Counted from the first letter of the stretch, positions 19,973-29,716 are shown. The stretch: 64,000 nt of DNA from Chitinophagaceae bacterium (GCA_014379345.1 JACMLY010000018.1:1-64000), one strand, 5' to 3'. Translations and numbers: made by a program. The notes: generated from the sequence alone by a model not told the origin.

Positions 19973-20838
19973 GCGCCAGGGGAGTTATATATATAATACC
20001 CTTTCCCACTCTTTTTCCCCAACTCTCCCTGTTTTACTTTTTCTTCCTGGATCGGAGATGGCTTTAATCGTTTCGGCTTACCGAGTTGCAGGTATACCGA
20101 ACAGCTTACCGAAAAGTTGATATCGTTCCCAATAAGATCCATTAATTTAAATGGCCCCATTTTAAAGCCGGTTGATTCCATCAAAGCATCGATTGTTAAG
20201 AAATCCACATACCCTTCTTCAACCAAGCGGAGGGATTCAATATAGTAAGGTCTTGCAATACGGTTCACAATAAAGCCGGGAGCATCCTTACACATTACAG
20301 GAATTTTGTTTAATTGTTTCACAGTCGAGAAAATGATCTCGATGGTCTGGCCAGATGTATATTCGCCTTTTACAATCTCCACCAATTTCATAACAGGAGC
20401 AGGATTAAAAAAATGCATCCCAACAACTTTTTCCCGGTGTTGAACTCCTGCTGAAATTTGAGAAACAGATAAGGAAGACGTATTCGTTGCGAATATCGTC
20501 TCCACGGAGTTGAGACCTGCCAATTGATTAAAGAGATTGATTTTCATTTCCGGCTTTTCTATAATTGCCTCGATGATCAGATCTGCCTTGCAATCGCGGA
20601 AATTATCCGTGAACTGTAAACGCATCAAAACAGCCTCATTTTCGCCTGCTTTTAACTTTCCCTTATCTTCCAGCAGCCGTAGATTTTGCTGAATAGAAAC
20701 TTTTGCCTCCTCAAGTACGGACCGCTGAACATCGTACAATATTGTATCGAATCCACTTTGCGCCGCTAACTGGGCAATTCCCCGACCCATCGTTCCGGCA
20801 CCACAGACGCAAATTTTTTGAACAGGTGTTTGGATCAT
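19939..20838 (-). CDS. 3-hydroxyacyl-CoA (3-hydroxybutyryl-CoA) dehydrogenase
   Basis: ICVCGAGTMGRGIAQLAAQSGF, HFFNPAPVMKLVEIV, DAPGFIVNRI motifs. Confidence 0.92.
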   Translation of the reverse strand: MIQTPVQKICVCGAGTMGRGIAQLAAQSGFDTILYDVQRSVLEEAKVSIQQNLRLLEDKGKLKAGENEAVLMRLQFTDNFRDCKADLIIEAIIEKPEMKINLFNQLAGLNSVETIFATNTSSLSVSQISAGVQHREKVVGMHFFNPAPVMKLVEIVKGEYTSGQTIEIIFSTVKQLNKIPVMCKDAPGFIVNRIARPYYIESLRLVEEGYVDFLTIDALMESTGFKMGPFKLMDLIGNDINFSVSCSVYLQLGKPKRLKPSPIQEEKVKQGELGKKSGKGYYIYNSPGANPPNSPKGGE

Positions 20839-20936
20839 ATGAAAACTGCAAAACGCTTATAAACCGTTTTTTTGATAACTCTACTGTAAAATCGCTTTGC
20901 TGTTGAAAGTTATTAGTATTTATTTTAGCAATGCAT

Positions 20937-21824
20937 ATGAAGAAGTATTTTTTTACAATCCTGGTTTTAATGGTGGGTCAGTTGCAGGCACAGGATTTTC
21001 CCTGGTGGGCAAAACTTGTTAAATGGGATGGCGTTACCCCCTGGCAACGTTACATTATAACAAACCCCGCTTATCTGGGAATAAATGCATTACCCGTTCC
21101 CTTTATCACCAATGGCAGTATTGATAGTGTAAATTCAATAGGATTAACGGGTAATTTTCATTTTAGTGATGGCGATAATACCCAGAACCTCGCTGTATAC
21201 GGCAATTATTGCCTGGTGAAAGATGTTATCTCTTTTGATATGTACTGGGTACCGTATGAGCGGTATCAAATGAGCCATGCTATAAAAGAAAAGCGCCATG
21301 TTTTCTCTCATTACTATTACGATAAATCTGCCCAGGGAGAAATGCATCTGAATACAAATATTCAATTATTTCAAAAGTGGCGCAATTATATTCATCTTGC
21401 ATTAAGGGTCGGGTATCGATTACCTACGTCAAGTGGTTTAGGAACTGCAAGGTTTACAGACGCCCCCGGTTATTATTTTGACTTTAGCGCCGCAAAACCA
21501 TTTCATAAAGAATCACGTTGGAAATTGATCGGCATGGCAGGATTGTATGTATGGCAAACAAACCTAGATGGACGAAGACAGAATGACGCGTTTTTATTTG
21601 GCGGAGGAGTAGAATGGAATCCATCAAGATGGCGTATTCAAATGTATGGTTCAGGTTATCTCGGATACATGGATGATCTGGGAGATAAGCCTGTTTTATT
21701 CAGGACAAGTATTGAACGAAAAGGGAAGCGGATAAATGGGATACTAAAATTTCAACAAGGGCTTCATGATATTGAATACTCAAGTGTAGAGACGGGAATA
21801 CGATATATTTTTAAAAATAAATAG
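20937..21824 (+). CDS. Hypothetical secreted/outer-membrane protein
   Basis: Signal peptide MKKYFFTILVLMVGQLQAQ and alternating aromatic/polar segments suggesting a beta-barrel. Confidence 0.6.
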   Translation: MKKYFFTILVLMVGQLQAQDFPWWAKLVKWDGVTPWQRYIITNPAYLGINALPVPFITNGSIDSVNSIGLTGNFHFSDGDNTQNLAVYGNYCLVKDVISFDMYWVPYERYQMSHAIKEKRHVFSHYYYDKSAQGEMHLNTNIQLFQKWRNYIHLALRVGYRLPTSSGLGTARFTDAPGYYFDFSAAKPFHKESRWKLIGMAGLYVWQTNLDGRRQNDAFLFGGGVEWNPSRWRIQMYGSGYLGYMDDLGDKPVLFRTSIERKGKRINGILKFQQGLHDIEYSSVETGIRYIFKNK

Positions 21825-21910
21825 GCCCGGGGCGTTGATATTTCATTGACCAGGCTTACAGGTTAATACATAACTTTGAGATTTTACATATCAACGCCGT
21901 AACACTTACT

Positions 21911-22387
21911 ATGTCTTCTTCATTCAACCTTTCTTTACCAGTTGCTATTGGATGCGATCACGCAGGGTTTGAATATAAATCAAAACTTGTTCAATGGTTA
22001 CAGGAACAGGGTTTCCAGACAATTGATATGGGTGTGCATCAGAATAGCTCTGTAGATTACCCCGATTATGCCCATCCCGTAGCCGACTCCGTTGAAAAAA
22101 ACGAAGCCGCCTTTGGCATCCTGCTATGCGGGTCTGCCAACGGGGTTTGTATGACAGCTAATAAACATTCCGGTATCCGGGCTGCACTCTGCTGGCAAAC
22201 GGATGTTGCAAAAATTACCAGGCAGCATAACAATGCGAATATTATTTGTATCCCTGCGCGCTTTGTTGCTTTTGAATATGCCCGCCAAATGGTACAAGTA
22301 TTCATGGATACGCAATTCGATGGCGGCCGCCACCAACTCAGGATTGATAAACAGACTCCCCCTCGCCTCCTTAAAGGGGGGAATTAG
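21911..22387 (+). CDS. rpiB: Ribose 5-phosphate isomerase B
   Basis: IGCDHAGFEYK, DYPDYAHPVA, GILLCGSANGVCMTANK, HNNANIICIPARF. Confidence 0.93.
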   Translation: MSSSFNLSLPVAIGCDHAGFEYKSKLVQWLQEQGFQTIDMGVHQNSSVDYPDYAHPVADSVEKNEAAFGILLCGSANGVCMTANKHSGIRAALCWQTDVAKITRQHNNANIICIPARFVAFEYARQMVQVFMDTQFDGGRHQLRIDKQTPPRLLKGGN

Positions 22388-22486
22388 ATATTTTATTTCC
22401 CACTTTTGGAGGCCAGGACGTTAAACCTTTTTAAATACCCCCGGTCTGTATTGTGTTCTTTTATTATAAATTATAAATCCCAACAC

Positions 22487-22954
22487 ATGAAAATTGATCG
22501 TTTATTAAAAGCCGGTGTTTTAAGTTCCGCCATATTGTTTGCGACATTTACTACAGTGAATGCACAGGACAAAATTGATAAACTTGAAGACAAGTTCGAC
22601 AAGAAAGAAGACAAATACGACCGGAAAGAAAACAAATTAGATAGAAAGGAAAATCGAAAGGACCGCCGGGAAGATGTAAAAGATCGTAAAGAAGACAAGC
22701 GTGACAAGAGAGAAGATGTTCGTGATCGCAGAGAAGATGTCAGGGATGCCCAACATGATGGCGGACGCCTGGATAAATTAGAAGACAAAAGAGACAGGGC
22801 AGAAGATCGTCGCGATCGTAGGGAAGATGTAAAAGACCGTACCGAAGATCGCCGTGATAAGAGAGAAGATGTTCGCGACCGTAAGGAAAATCGCAAAGAC
22901 AGGAGAGAAAATGTTCGCGACAGAAGAGAAGATCGCAGGGACCTGAAACATTGA
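22487..22954 (+). CDS. Secreted low-complexity D/R/K/E heptad-repeat protein
   Basis: Signal peptide then (DRREDVK/R)-type ~7-residue repeats over ~130 aa; start trimmed to MKIDRLL. Confidence 0.75.
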   Translation: MKIDRLLKAGVLSSAILFATFTTVNAQDKIDKLEDKFDKKEDKYDRKENKLDRKENRKDRREDVKDRKEDKRDKREDVRDRREDVRDAQHDGGRLDKLEDKRDRAEDRRDRREDVKDRTEDRRDKREDVRDRKENRKDRRENVRDRREDRRDLKH

Positions 22955-22976
22955 CACCCTCGTACTATTGAAAATA

Positions 22977-23009
22977 AAAAAGCGGCTCCCAACAGAGTCG
23001 CTTTTTCTT
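22977..23009. terminator. Bidirectional intrinsic terminator
   Basis: AAAAAAAGCGGCTC-ccaaca-GAGTCGCTTTTTCTTT between convergent genes. Confidence 0.85.
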
Positions 23010-23024
23010 TGTATGTCAGCAAGA

Positions 23025-23999
23025 TCACCAACCCAATACATAAGCAAAGATCAGTGGGGCAACAATGGTGGCATCACTTTCAACAATATATTTAGGGGTA
23101 TGAATATCTAATTTTCCCCAGGTAATTTTTTCATTTGGCACAGCTCCGGAGTATGAACCAAAGGATGTGGTTGAATCTGATATCTGGCAGAAATAACTCC
23201 AGAACGGCACGTCATGCCATTCGAGATCCTGGTACATCATAGGTACAACGCAAATAGGAAAATCACCGGCTATTCCCCCTCCGATCTGAAAAAATCCAAC
23301 TCCTTTCCCGCTGCTGTTCTTCCGGTACCAGTCTGAAAGCCAAACCATGTATTCAATACCACTTTTCATGGTAACGGCTTTTATTTCTTCTTTAATAACA
23401 TACGAAGCGAATATATTCCCCATGGTACTGTCTTCCCATCCGGGTACTATCAGTGGAAGATTTTTTTCTGCTGCTGCTACCATCCAGCTATCCTTCGCAT
23501 CGATTTCATAATCGTGTTCCATCACTTTACTCAACAACAATTTGTACATGTACTCATGCGGAAAATATCTCTCGCCGCTTGAGTCTGCGTCCTTCCAAAT
23601 CTTTACAATATTGTGCTGAATTTTTCGAAAAGCCTCCTCTTCGGGTATACAGGTATCTGTAACCCTGTTTAAACCTTTCTCCAGCAGCTCCCACTCCTGC
23701 TGGGGCGTAAGATCCCGATAATTCGGTATCCGTTTATAGTGCGAATGAGCAACAAGATTCATAATATCTTCTTCGAGATTGGCGCCGGTACAGGAAATGA
23801 TGGCCACCTTGTCCTGCCTGATCATTTCGGCCAGCGATACTCCCAGCTCGGCAGTACTCATTGCCCCCGCAAGTGTGATCATCATTTTTCCGCCTTCTAA
23901 CAAATGTGTTTCATAACCTTTTGCTGCATCCACTAAAGCAGCGGCATTGAAATGGCGATAATGATGCTGTATAAATTGAGAGACAGGTCCCTTGCTCAT
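23025..23999 (-). CDS. Deoxyhypusine synthase family protein
   Basis: GGKMMITLAGAMSTAELG, SCTGANLEEDIMNLVAHSHY, FFQIGGGIAGDFPICVVPM, GSYSGAVPNEKITWGKL. Confidence 0.88.
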   Translation of the reverse strand: MSKGPVSQFIQHHYRHFNAAALVDAAKGYETHLLEGGKMMITLAGAMSTAELGVSLAEMIRQDKVAIISCTGANLEEDIMNLVAHSHYKRIPNYRDLTPQQEWELLEKGLNRVTDTCIPEEEAFRKIQHNIVKIWKDADSSGERYFPHEYMYKLLLSKVMEHDYEIDAKDSWMVAAAEKNLPLIVPGWEDSTMGNIFASYVIKEEIKAVTMKSGIEYMVWLSDWYRKNSSGKGVGFFQIGGGIAGDFPICVVPMMYQDLEWHDVPFWSYFCQISDSTTSFGSYSGAVPNEKITWGKLDIHTPKYIVESDATIVAPLIFAYVLGW

Positions 24000-24054
24000 A
24001 ATCATTTTTTTAATGGCCGCAAAGTTAGCACAAATGATATAACCAGTTAAAATG

Positions 24055-24088
24055 AAAATGCCCCGCATAACTACGAGGCATTTTTTCC
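24055..24088 (-). terminator. Intrinsic terminator after the PepSY-like gene
   Basis: AAATGCCTCG-tagttatg-CGGGGCATTTTCATTTT on the minus strand. Confidence 0.75.
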
Positions 24089-24112
24089 AACTTGAACCAA
24101 CTTGAGAAACTC

Positions 24113-24559
24113 TTAAATATTCTTTTTGTCTTTTTTATACACTTCCCATCCAATACCATTTGATTTTAATACCACTGTATGATCACTATTTTGTAAGGTC
24201 ACATAATAAGATGCGTCAGTGGAGGTAGAAATTTCAAAAAGATCACTGATCCAGTAAGTACCATAGCTTTTCTTCAGGTTCGACAACAGTCCGATTGGCA
24301 ACTGACTTGATACGATATTCCTTGTAATTGCCATAAGATCGCCGGTTTGGCTATAATAAGCAAACATTACCTGGTCGTTTAATTTAAATGTTGCTTTTAC
24401 GAAATCCTTGTTGTTTTCCCATCTGACATCCTGGGCACTGGTAAAATCTTTTTTAAAAGAATTGACAGCTCTTTGGTTAATTGTTTCTTCGTTGTTAGCA
24501 AATGCACTGCTTAAACCCATTGTGAGCATAATGGCCCACATTAAAATACTCTTTTTCAT
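24113..24559 (-). CDS. Secreted PepSY-like (BLIP-like) small protein
   Basis: Signal peptide MKKSILMWAIMLTMGLSSAFA; paralogous to 28944-29375 (VNSFKKDFTSAQDVRWE / LKSFKETFTAAEEVKWE); start trimmed because the mapped promoter lies inside the longer ORF. Confidence 0.7.
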   Translation of the reverse strand: MKKSILMWAIMLTMGLSSAFANNEETINQRAVNSFKKDFTSAQDVRWENNKDFVKATFKLNDQVMFAYYSQTGDLMAITRNIVSSQLPIGLLSNLKKSYGTYWISDLFEISTSTDASYYVTLQNSDHTVVLKSNGIGWEVYKKDKKNI

Positions 24560-24671
24560 TTTTCTTAATTTAATTGTTTTAATATTTTTTGATTGATTGG
24601 TTTCATGTATATGACGCATGCTTTTTAAAAATGTTACACTTGATTTTTTTTCTGTGATTAATTTCATAACA

Positions 24672-24702
24672 CAAAAATATATTGGCAAACATCAGGTGTC
24701 AA
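24672..24702 (-). promoter_or_regulatory. Bacteroidota-type promoter TTG-N20-TATTTTTG
   Basis: Minus strand TTG acacctgatgtttgccaata TATTTTTG, ~110 nt upstream of MKKSILM. Confidence 0.6.
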
Positions 24703-25080
24703 GCTAATATTGATTAATGGTATAAAATATAAGCCCTCTGCAGCAAACTGACACCTGTCGATCATTTATAAACAACCGAAAATCTCCGGAACCCTTGTCT
24801 GTAAAGGGTTGCATAGAATTGCCTAAATATTTGCAAAAGCTCCGTTAATCCATCGTTAAAATGGAACAATTAGCTTTGATGATATCAAAACTTGCGTTTT
24901 CTCACTCAACCCGGGTACACTTACCCACATGAACATGTGATAAAACGGTCTGGCTTTACCCCATAACCGGTCATTTACCGTTCATCCAATAAATTATAGA
25001 GAAGATATCAATTTAATTGGCCGGTTATACGAGAACCTGTTCATTGAAAGCGTATTATTGTACATCATTTTACAAACAAA

Positions 25081-25665
25081 ATGAACTACCTGGCACATGC
25101 TTACCTGTCTTTTAATCAACCGGATATTCTGGCTGGTAATATGATCAGTGATTTTGTAAAAGGGAAGAAAAAATTCAATTACACTTCGGGTATACAGCGG
25201 GGAATTGCCCTACACCGGGCTATCGATGAATTTACCGATAGCCATGCGGCTACAAAGGCTGCCCGAACATTCTTTCAGCCTTCGTATGGGTTGTACAGCG
25301 CGGTTTTTATGGATGTAGTTTATGATCATTTCCTGGCTATTGATCCGGAAGAATTCACTGATTCATCACTCAATGATTTTTCCTATGGCGTCTATGGCTT
25401 GCTCGATGATTATAAGGATATTTTCCCGGATAAGTTCAGGATCATGTATCCATACATGAAGCAATATAACTGGCTATATAATTATAAAACCACAATGGGC
25501 ATCCAGCGAAGTTTTGAAGGAATTTCGCATAGGGCCCTGTACATCTCTGAAAGCAGCACCGCCTTCAGGCTGTTTAATGAAAACTATGGAGAGCTTCGGA
25601 AGTATTATGCCGCTTTCTTTCCATCTCTCAAAAAATTTGCTTTTGACGCGATGCAATCACTCTAA
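25081..25665 (+). CDS. Acyl carrier protein phosphodiesterase (DUF479/AcpH-like)
   Basis: MNYLAHAYLS, LAGNMISDFVKGK, GIALHRAIDEFTDSH, DVVYDHFLA. Confidence 0.88.
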   Translation: MNYLAHAYLSFNQPDILAGNMISDFVKGKKKFNYTSGIQRGIALHRAIDEFTDSHAATKAARTFFQPSYGLYSAVFMDVVYDHFLAIDPEEFTDSSLNDFSYGVYGLLDDYKDIFPDKFRIMYPYMKQYNWLYNYKTTMGIQRSFEGISHRALYISESSTAFRLFNENYGELRKYYAAFFPSLKKFAFDAMQSL

Positions 25666-25789
25666 TTTCCATCTCGGGCAAACCCTGAAACAAATATTGA
25701 TCGTATTGTTAAAGTTTTATGAAACCATTTATACCGCCAGCCCGTCTTTTGAATGATAATATTTTATTTTTGACTTTAAACTTAACCGT

Positions 25790-26353
25790 ATGAAACAATT
25801 GGTTGTTGTTCTTACTTGTAGCATGATGGTGATCCAGGGATTAATGGCACAATCCAAATTGCCTGCCACGGATAAATCGCCTATGGATATGAGCTATTAT
25901 CCCGTTAACTACCCTGTTCTTAAAATTCAAAATAAGGCTTCTGAACCGCTGGTACTGAGGGTTATCTACAGCCGGCCCCAGAAAAACGGAAGATCTGTAT
26001 ATGGAGAACTGGTTGAATATGGAAAAGTGTGGAGGCTGGGTGCTAATGAGGCTACTGAACTTGAATTATACAAAGATGTAAAAATCGGAGCCAATAAATT
26101 AAAGAAGGGGCGGTATACAATGTATGCAATACCGAATCCCGACAAATGGACCATTATTCTGAATAAAGAAACTGATATCTGGGGCGCTTTTCAATATGAT
26201 GAAAAGAAGGATGTACTTCGCACAGAAATCACGGTGGAAAAAAGACAGGAGCCTGTTGAAATGTTTTCAATGGCTTTTGAAAAAACGAACGGAGGCGTGA
26301 ATCTGGTAATCATGTGGGACGATGTAAAAGCAATCTTGCCTATTACCTTTTAA
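25790..26353 (+). CDS. DUF2911 domain-containing secreted protein
   Basis: SPMDMSYYP, RVIYSRPQKNGRSVYGELVEYGKVWRLGANEATE; signal peptide. Confidence 0.88.
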   Translation: MKQLVVVLTCSMMVIQGLMAQSKLPATDKSPMDMSYYPVNYPVLKIQNKASEPLVLRVIYSRPQKNGRSVYGELVEYGKVWRLGANEATELELYKDVKIGANKLKKGRYTMYAIPNPDKWTIILNKETDIWGAFQYDEKKDVLRTEITVEKRQEPVEMFSMAFEKTNGGVNLVIMWDDVKAILPITF

Positions 26354-26375
26354 AAAACATACTAAAGGATATCTT

Positions 26376-27002
26376 ATGACAGGGAAACTCAGAACTGTTT
26401 TGTTTTTATTCATTGGTATCCTTTATTTAGGCTGTCAACATAAAGAGAAAGCAAACGCCTCGCAATTGCCGGCAAATTCTTCAGGTACCGCCACTAAAGA
26501 AGCAACTATCACGGTTAATCTTGATAAATCACCACTGGATATGAGCTATTACCCGGCAGAATATCCAAAATTGAAAATGGCAGGAAAGGCCAAAGAGCCG
26601 GTTGTGGCGCGCGTTATTTATAGCAGGCCAAAGAAAGATGGTCGTGTCATTTTCGGAGATGTCTTAAAATATGGTTCCCGGTGGAGGTTGGGCGCAAATG
26701 AAGCCACTGAGATCGAATTTTTTAAAGATGTAACTATCCAGAACAACCTGATCAAAAAAAACAGGTATATCGTTTATTGCATTCCCTACGAGAATAAATG
26801 GACAATCGTTTTCAATAATGATCTTTTCACCTGGGGATTGAAAATAGATTCCACCAAGGATGTTTACAAGTTTGATATACCTGTTCTTAAATCACAATAT
26901 CCAATGGAGTATTTTACGATGGAGTTTGAACAAAAAGATTCAGGGATGCAGCTGATAATGGAATGGGATATTATAAAAACAATGCTGCCGATTACGTATT
27001 AG
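26376..27002 (+). CDS. DUF2911 domain-containing lipoprotein
   Basis: Tandem paralogue of the preceding gene with lipobox LYLGC. Confidence 0.88.
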   Translation: MTGKLRTVLFLFIGILYLGCQHKEKANASQLPANSSGTATKEATITVNLDKSPLDMSYYPAEYPKLKMAGKAKEPVVARVIYSRPKKDGRVIFGDVLKYGSRWRLGANEATEIEFFKDVTIQNNLIKKNRYIVYCIPYENKWTIVFNNDLFTWGLKIDSTKDVYKFDIPVLKSQYPMEYFTMEFEQKDSGMQLIMEWDIIKTMLPITY

Positions 27003-27070
27003 CCTCTTTTTACGATCCGGGACTTACAATAGCCGCTTCGCAGGGCATATATTATTCCGATATTTACAAC

Positions 27071-28924
27071 ATGTGTGGCATAGCAGGTATCATTTCATCG
27101 GATCCGGACAGGTTTAATACCGCTATTGTACAGAAAATGACAATGGCATTGTCGCATCGCGGACCTGACGGTGATTCCATTTGGACCAATCCTTCGCAAC
27201 AGGTACTATTCGGTCATCGGCGTCTGTCGATTATCGATCTGTCTGAAAATGGCCGTCAGGCGATGCACTATCAAAGCCGGTACACGATCATATACAATGG
27301 CGAAATTTACAATTACCTCGAAATAAAAGGAGATCTGCAAAAAAAAGGATATTCATTTCAAACCTTGTCGGATACCGAGGTTATCCTGGCAGCATACGAA
27401 TGCTACCAGGAACAATGCCTGCAATTATTCGATGGCATGTTCTCTTTTTCTATTTGGGATGAGCAGCAACAAACGCTGTTTGCAGCCCGCGACCGGTTTG
27501 GGGAAAAGCCTTTTTATTATTTTCACGATACTGTCGGCAACATTTTATGGTTTGCATCCGAGATAAAGGCATTGAGCGCTGCCGGAATAGGAATCTCTGT
27601 TAACAATCGCCAACTTTCGATGTATCTGAGCCTTGGTTATCCGGATGACCCCTCTGATCCCGAAACAACGTTTTATAATAATATAAAACAATTACCCGCA
27701 GCAAATTTTCTATTATACGATCTGCCCGGTCGAAAACTAACGACTCATCAATACTGGAAACTGGATAAAGAAAAGCAAATTACCATTTCAGAACCCCGGG
27801 CGTTTGAAACATTCAATGATTTATTTAAGGTATCAATAGCCCGCCGGTTAAGAAGTGATGTTCCGCTCGGAACCTCGCTAAGCGGAGGACTCGACAGTTC
27901 AGCCGTCACAGCTATGATTCATAACCAAACCAATTCGGCCGGCAGAAAAACGTTTTCTTCTGTTTTTCCCGGTTTTATAAAGGATGAGTCGCTCCACATC
28001 GAACGAGTGGCCACGGCTTTCAAACTGGAAAATTACGCAGTAACACCTACTCCCGAAGAATTCACAAGAGACTTTGAAAAACTCCTCTACCACCATGAGT
28101 CGCCTATTTCATCGGCCAGCGTTTATCTTCAATACAGGGTATTTGAACTTGCAAAGCAGCATGATGTGAAAGTACTCCTCGATGGCCAGGGAGCTGATGA
28201 GATACTGGGAGGATATACCAAATATATTCACTTGTATTTACAGGAACTGATCCATCAGAATAAATTTTCCGAATTTCAAATTGAAAAAAAAGCGCTCAGG
28301 TCAAATCAAATGCCTTTTAACTGGACATGGAAAAATTATGTGGCAGCAAAATTTACACATCTTTCAAAAACCCGATTAGAGAAAAGGGAAAGCGATGCTA
28401 TCAAAAGAAATAGCGACCTGGTTCCGGACTTCTTCAGGCAAAATCTGAATGGGAATACTATCAGTAAACCGCATGTCTCAAAACTGAACGATATTTTATA
28501 TTTTAACACCTGCCTGTCAGGACTGCAGGAATTGTTACGATATGCCGATAGAAATTCAATGGCCCATGGAAGAGAGGTGAGGCTTCCCTTTTTAAGTCAT
28601 GAGCTTGTTGAATTTATTTTTTCTCTCCCATCCCATTTTAAAATACACGATGGATGGACAAAATGGATATTAAGAAAAACAGTAGAAAAGAAACTGCCCC
28701 GGGAAACGGTTTGGAGAAAGGACAAAATAGGGTTTGAACCGCCTCAGAAATCATGGATGGAGCATATACTTGTAAGGGATTACTTACACGAATCGAAGAA
28801 AAAGCTTGTAGATAAAAAAATCCTGAAGGCTTCCGTTCTAAGCAAAAAAAATCAGCCGCATGAGGCTTATGCGGCTGATAATCTGGATTGGCGTTACCTG
28901 GTTGCAGGACAATTATTGAAATAA
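27071..28924 (+). CDS. asnB: Asparagine synthase (glutamine-hydrolyzing)
   Basis: MCGIAGI N-terminal nucleophile, SHRGPDGDS, SGGLDSSAV, GQGADEILGGY; start trimmed to the MCG. Confidence 0.95.
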   Translation: MCGIAGIISSDPDRFNTAIVQKMTMALSHRGPDGDSIWTNPSQQVLFGHRRLSIIDLSENGRQAMHYQSRYTIIYNGEIYNYLEIKGDLQKKGYSFQTLSDTEVILAAYECYQEQCLQLFDGMFSFSIWDEQQQTLFAARDRFGEKPFYYFHDTVGNILWFASEIKALSAAGIGISVNNRQLSMYLSLGYPDDPSDPETTFYNNIKQLPAANFLLYDLPGRKLTTHQYWKLDKEKQITISEPRAFETFNDLFKVSIARRLRSDVPLGTSLSGGLDSSAVTAMIHNQTNSAGRKTFSSVFPGFIKDESLHIERVATAFKLENYAVTPTPEEFTRDFEKLLYHHESPISSASVYLQYRVFELAKQHDVKVLLDGQGADEILGGYTKYIHLYLQELIHQNKFSEFQIEKKALRSNQMPFNWTWKNYVAAKFTHLSKTRLEKRESDAIKRNSDLVPDFFRQNLNGNTISKPHVSKLNDILYFNTCLSGLQELLRYADRNSMAHGREVRLPFLSHELVEFIFSLPSHFKIHDGWTKWILRKTVEKKLPRETVWRKDKIGFEPPQKSWMEHILVRDYLHESKKKLVDKKILKASVLSKKNQPHEAYAADNLDWRYLVAGQLLK

Positions 28925-28943
28925 CAACCTGGTTAACTATTAT

Positions 28944-29375
28944 CTACCCTTTCTTATATTTTTCGTGAATAGAACTATTTCCGGTAGCGTCAATTTTTAC
29001 AGTGATCCAGTTTTTTGCATTTTGCATTTTTACAAAATAAGTGATGTCCGTACCAAACGTTACTTCTGTGACACCGAACATTTCCTTACTTCCATGCTCT
29101 TTCTTGAGCCTGTTGTAAATATTTAATGGCAGCATTTGCGGAGCGTAGTAACGGATTGATCCGAGCATGATGCCATCTTTATCATAGTTCACCTTCGAGC
29201 GGATGCCTGTGTTTACAAAACTGACCGTGTAATAGGTTTTGTACTCTTCCCATTTTACTTCTTCAGCAGCGGTGAAAGTTTCTTTAAACGATTTAAGAAC
29301 TTTTTCATTGACTTCAAAGGCATATGCCCCTGCAACAAGCAAGAGGGAGCAAATGACGGTTACTACTTTTTTCAT
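28944..29375 (-). CDS. Secreted PepSY-like small protein
   Basis: Signal peptide, paralogue of 24113-24559. Confidence 0.7.
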   Translation of the reverse strand: MKKVVTVICSLLLVAGAYAFEVNEKVLKSFKETFTAAEEVKWEEYKTYYTVSFVNTGIRSKVNYDKDGIMLGSIRYYAPQMLPLNIYNRLKKEHGSKEMFGVTEVTFGTDITYFVKMQNAKNWITVKIDATGNSSIHEKYKKG

Positions 29376-29413
29376 GGCTAACTTTTTAAATGGTCATTAA
29401 GATTATTTCGACT

Positions 29414-29444
29414 CAAATGTATACTGCCTCCACATGCCTGTCAA
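29414..29444 (-). promoter_or_regulatory. Bacteroidota-type promoter TTG-N20-TACATTTG
   Basis: Minus strand TTG acaggcatgtggaggcagta TACATTTG about 40 nt before the 29375 start. Confidence 0.65.
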
Positions 29445-29716
29445 TCGAATTTGGATTAGTGGCAGCGCCATGATAAGAAACTACGAATATTTTCGCACAT
29501 AAGGACCCGCTTCAATATAATTCATGGTAGTAAAAAGCAGTGCCCATCTGGCTTCCAAGAATGTTGCACAATATTTTCACATGCTGGTTAAGCTTATGTT
29601 AAACTGGAAATGCGGGTATGAGTGGTAATTGCAAGAGGCTGTTTCGGCGCGATGGACCACCTTCGCTTATAATTCTGCATCTTTGCAATCCTTCATTACT
29701 CTTAATTACATATATA

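Noticed and set aside
22471-23031. Long minus-strand ORF (SLRSRTSSLLSRRSS...) opposite the D/R/K/E repeat protein
   Set aside because: Frame is open only because the sense strand is a charged low-complexity repeat; antisense artefact
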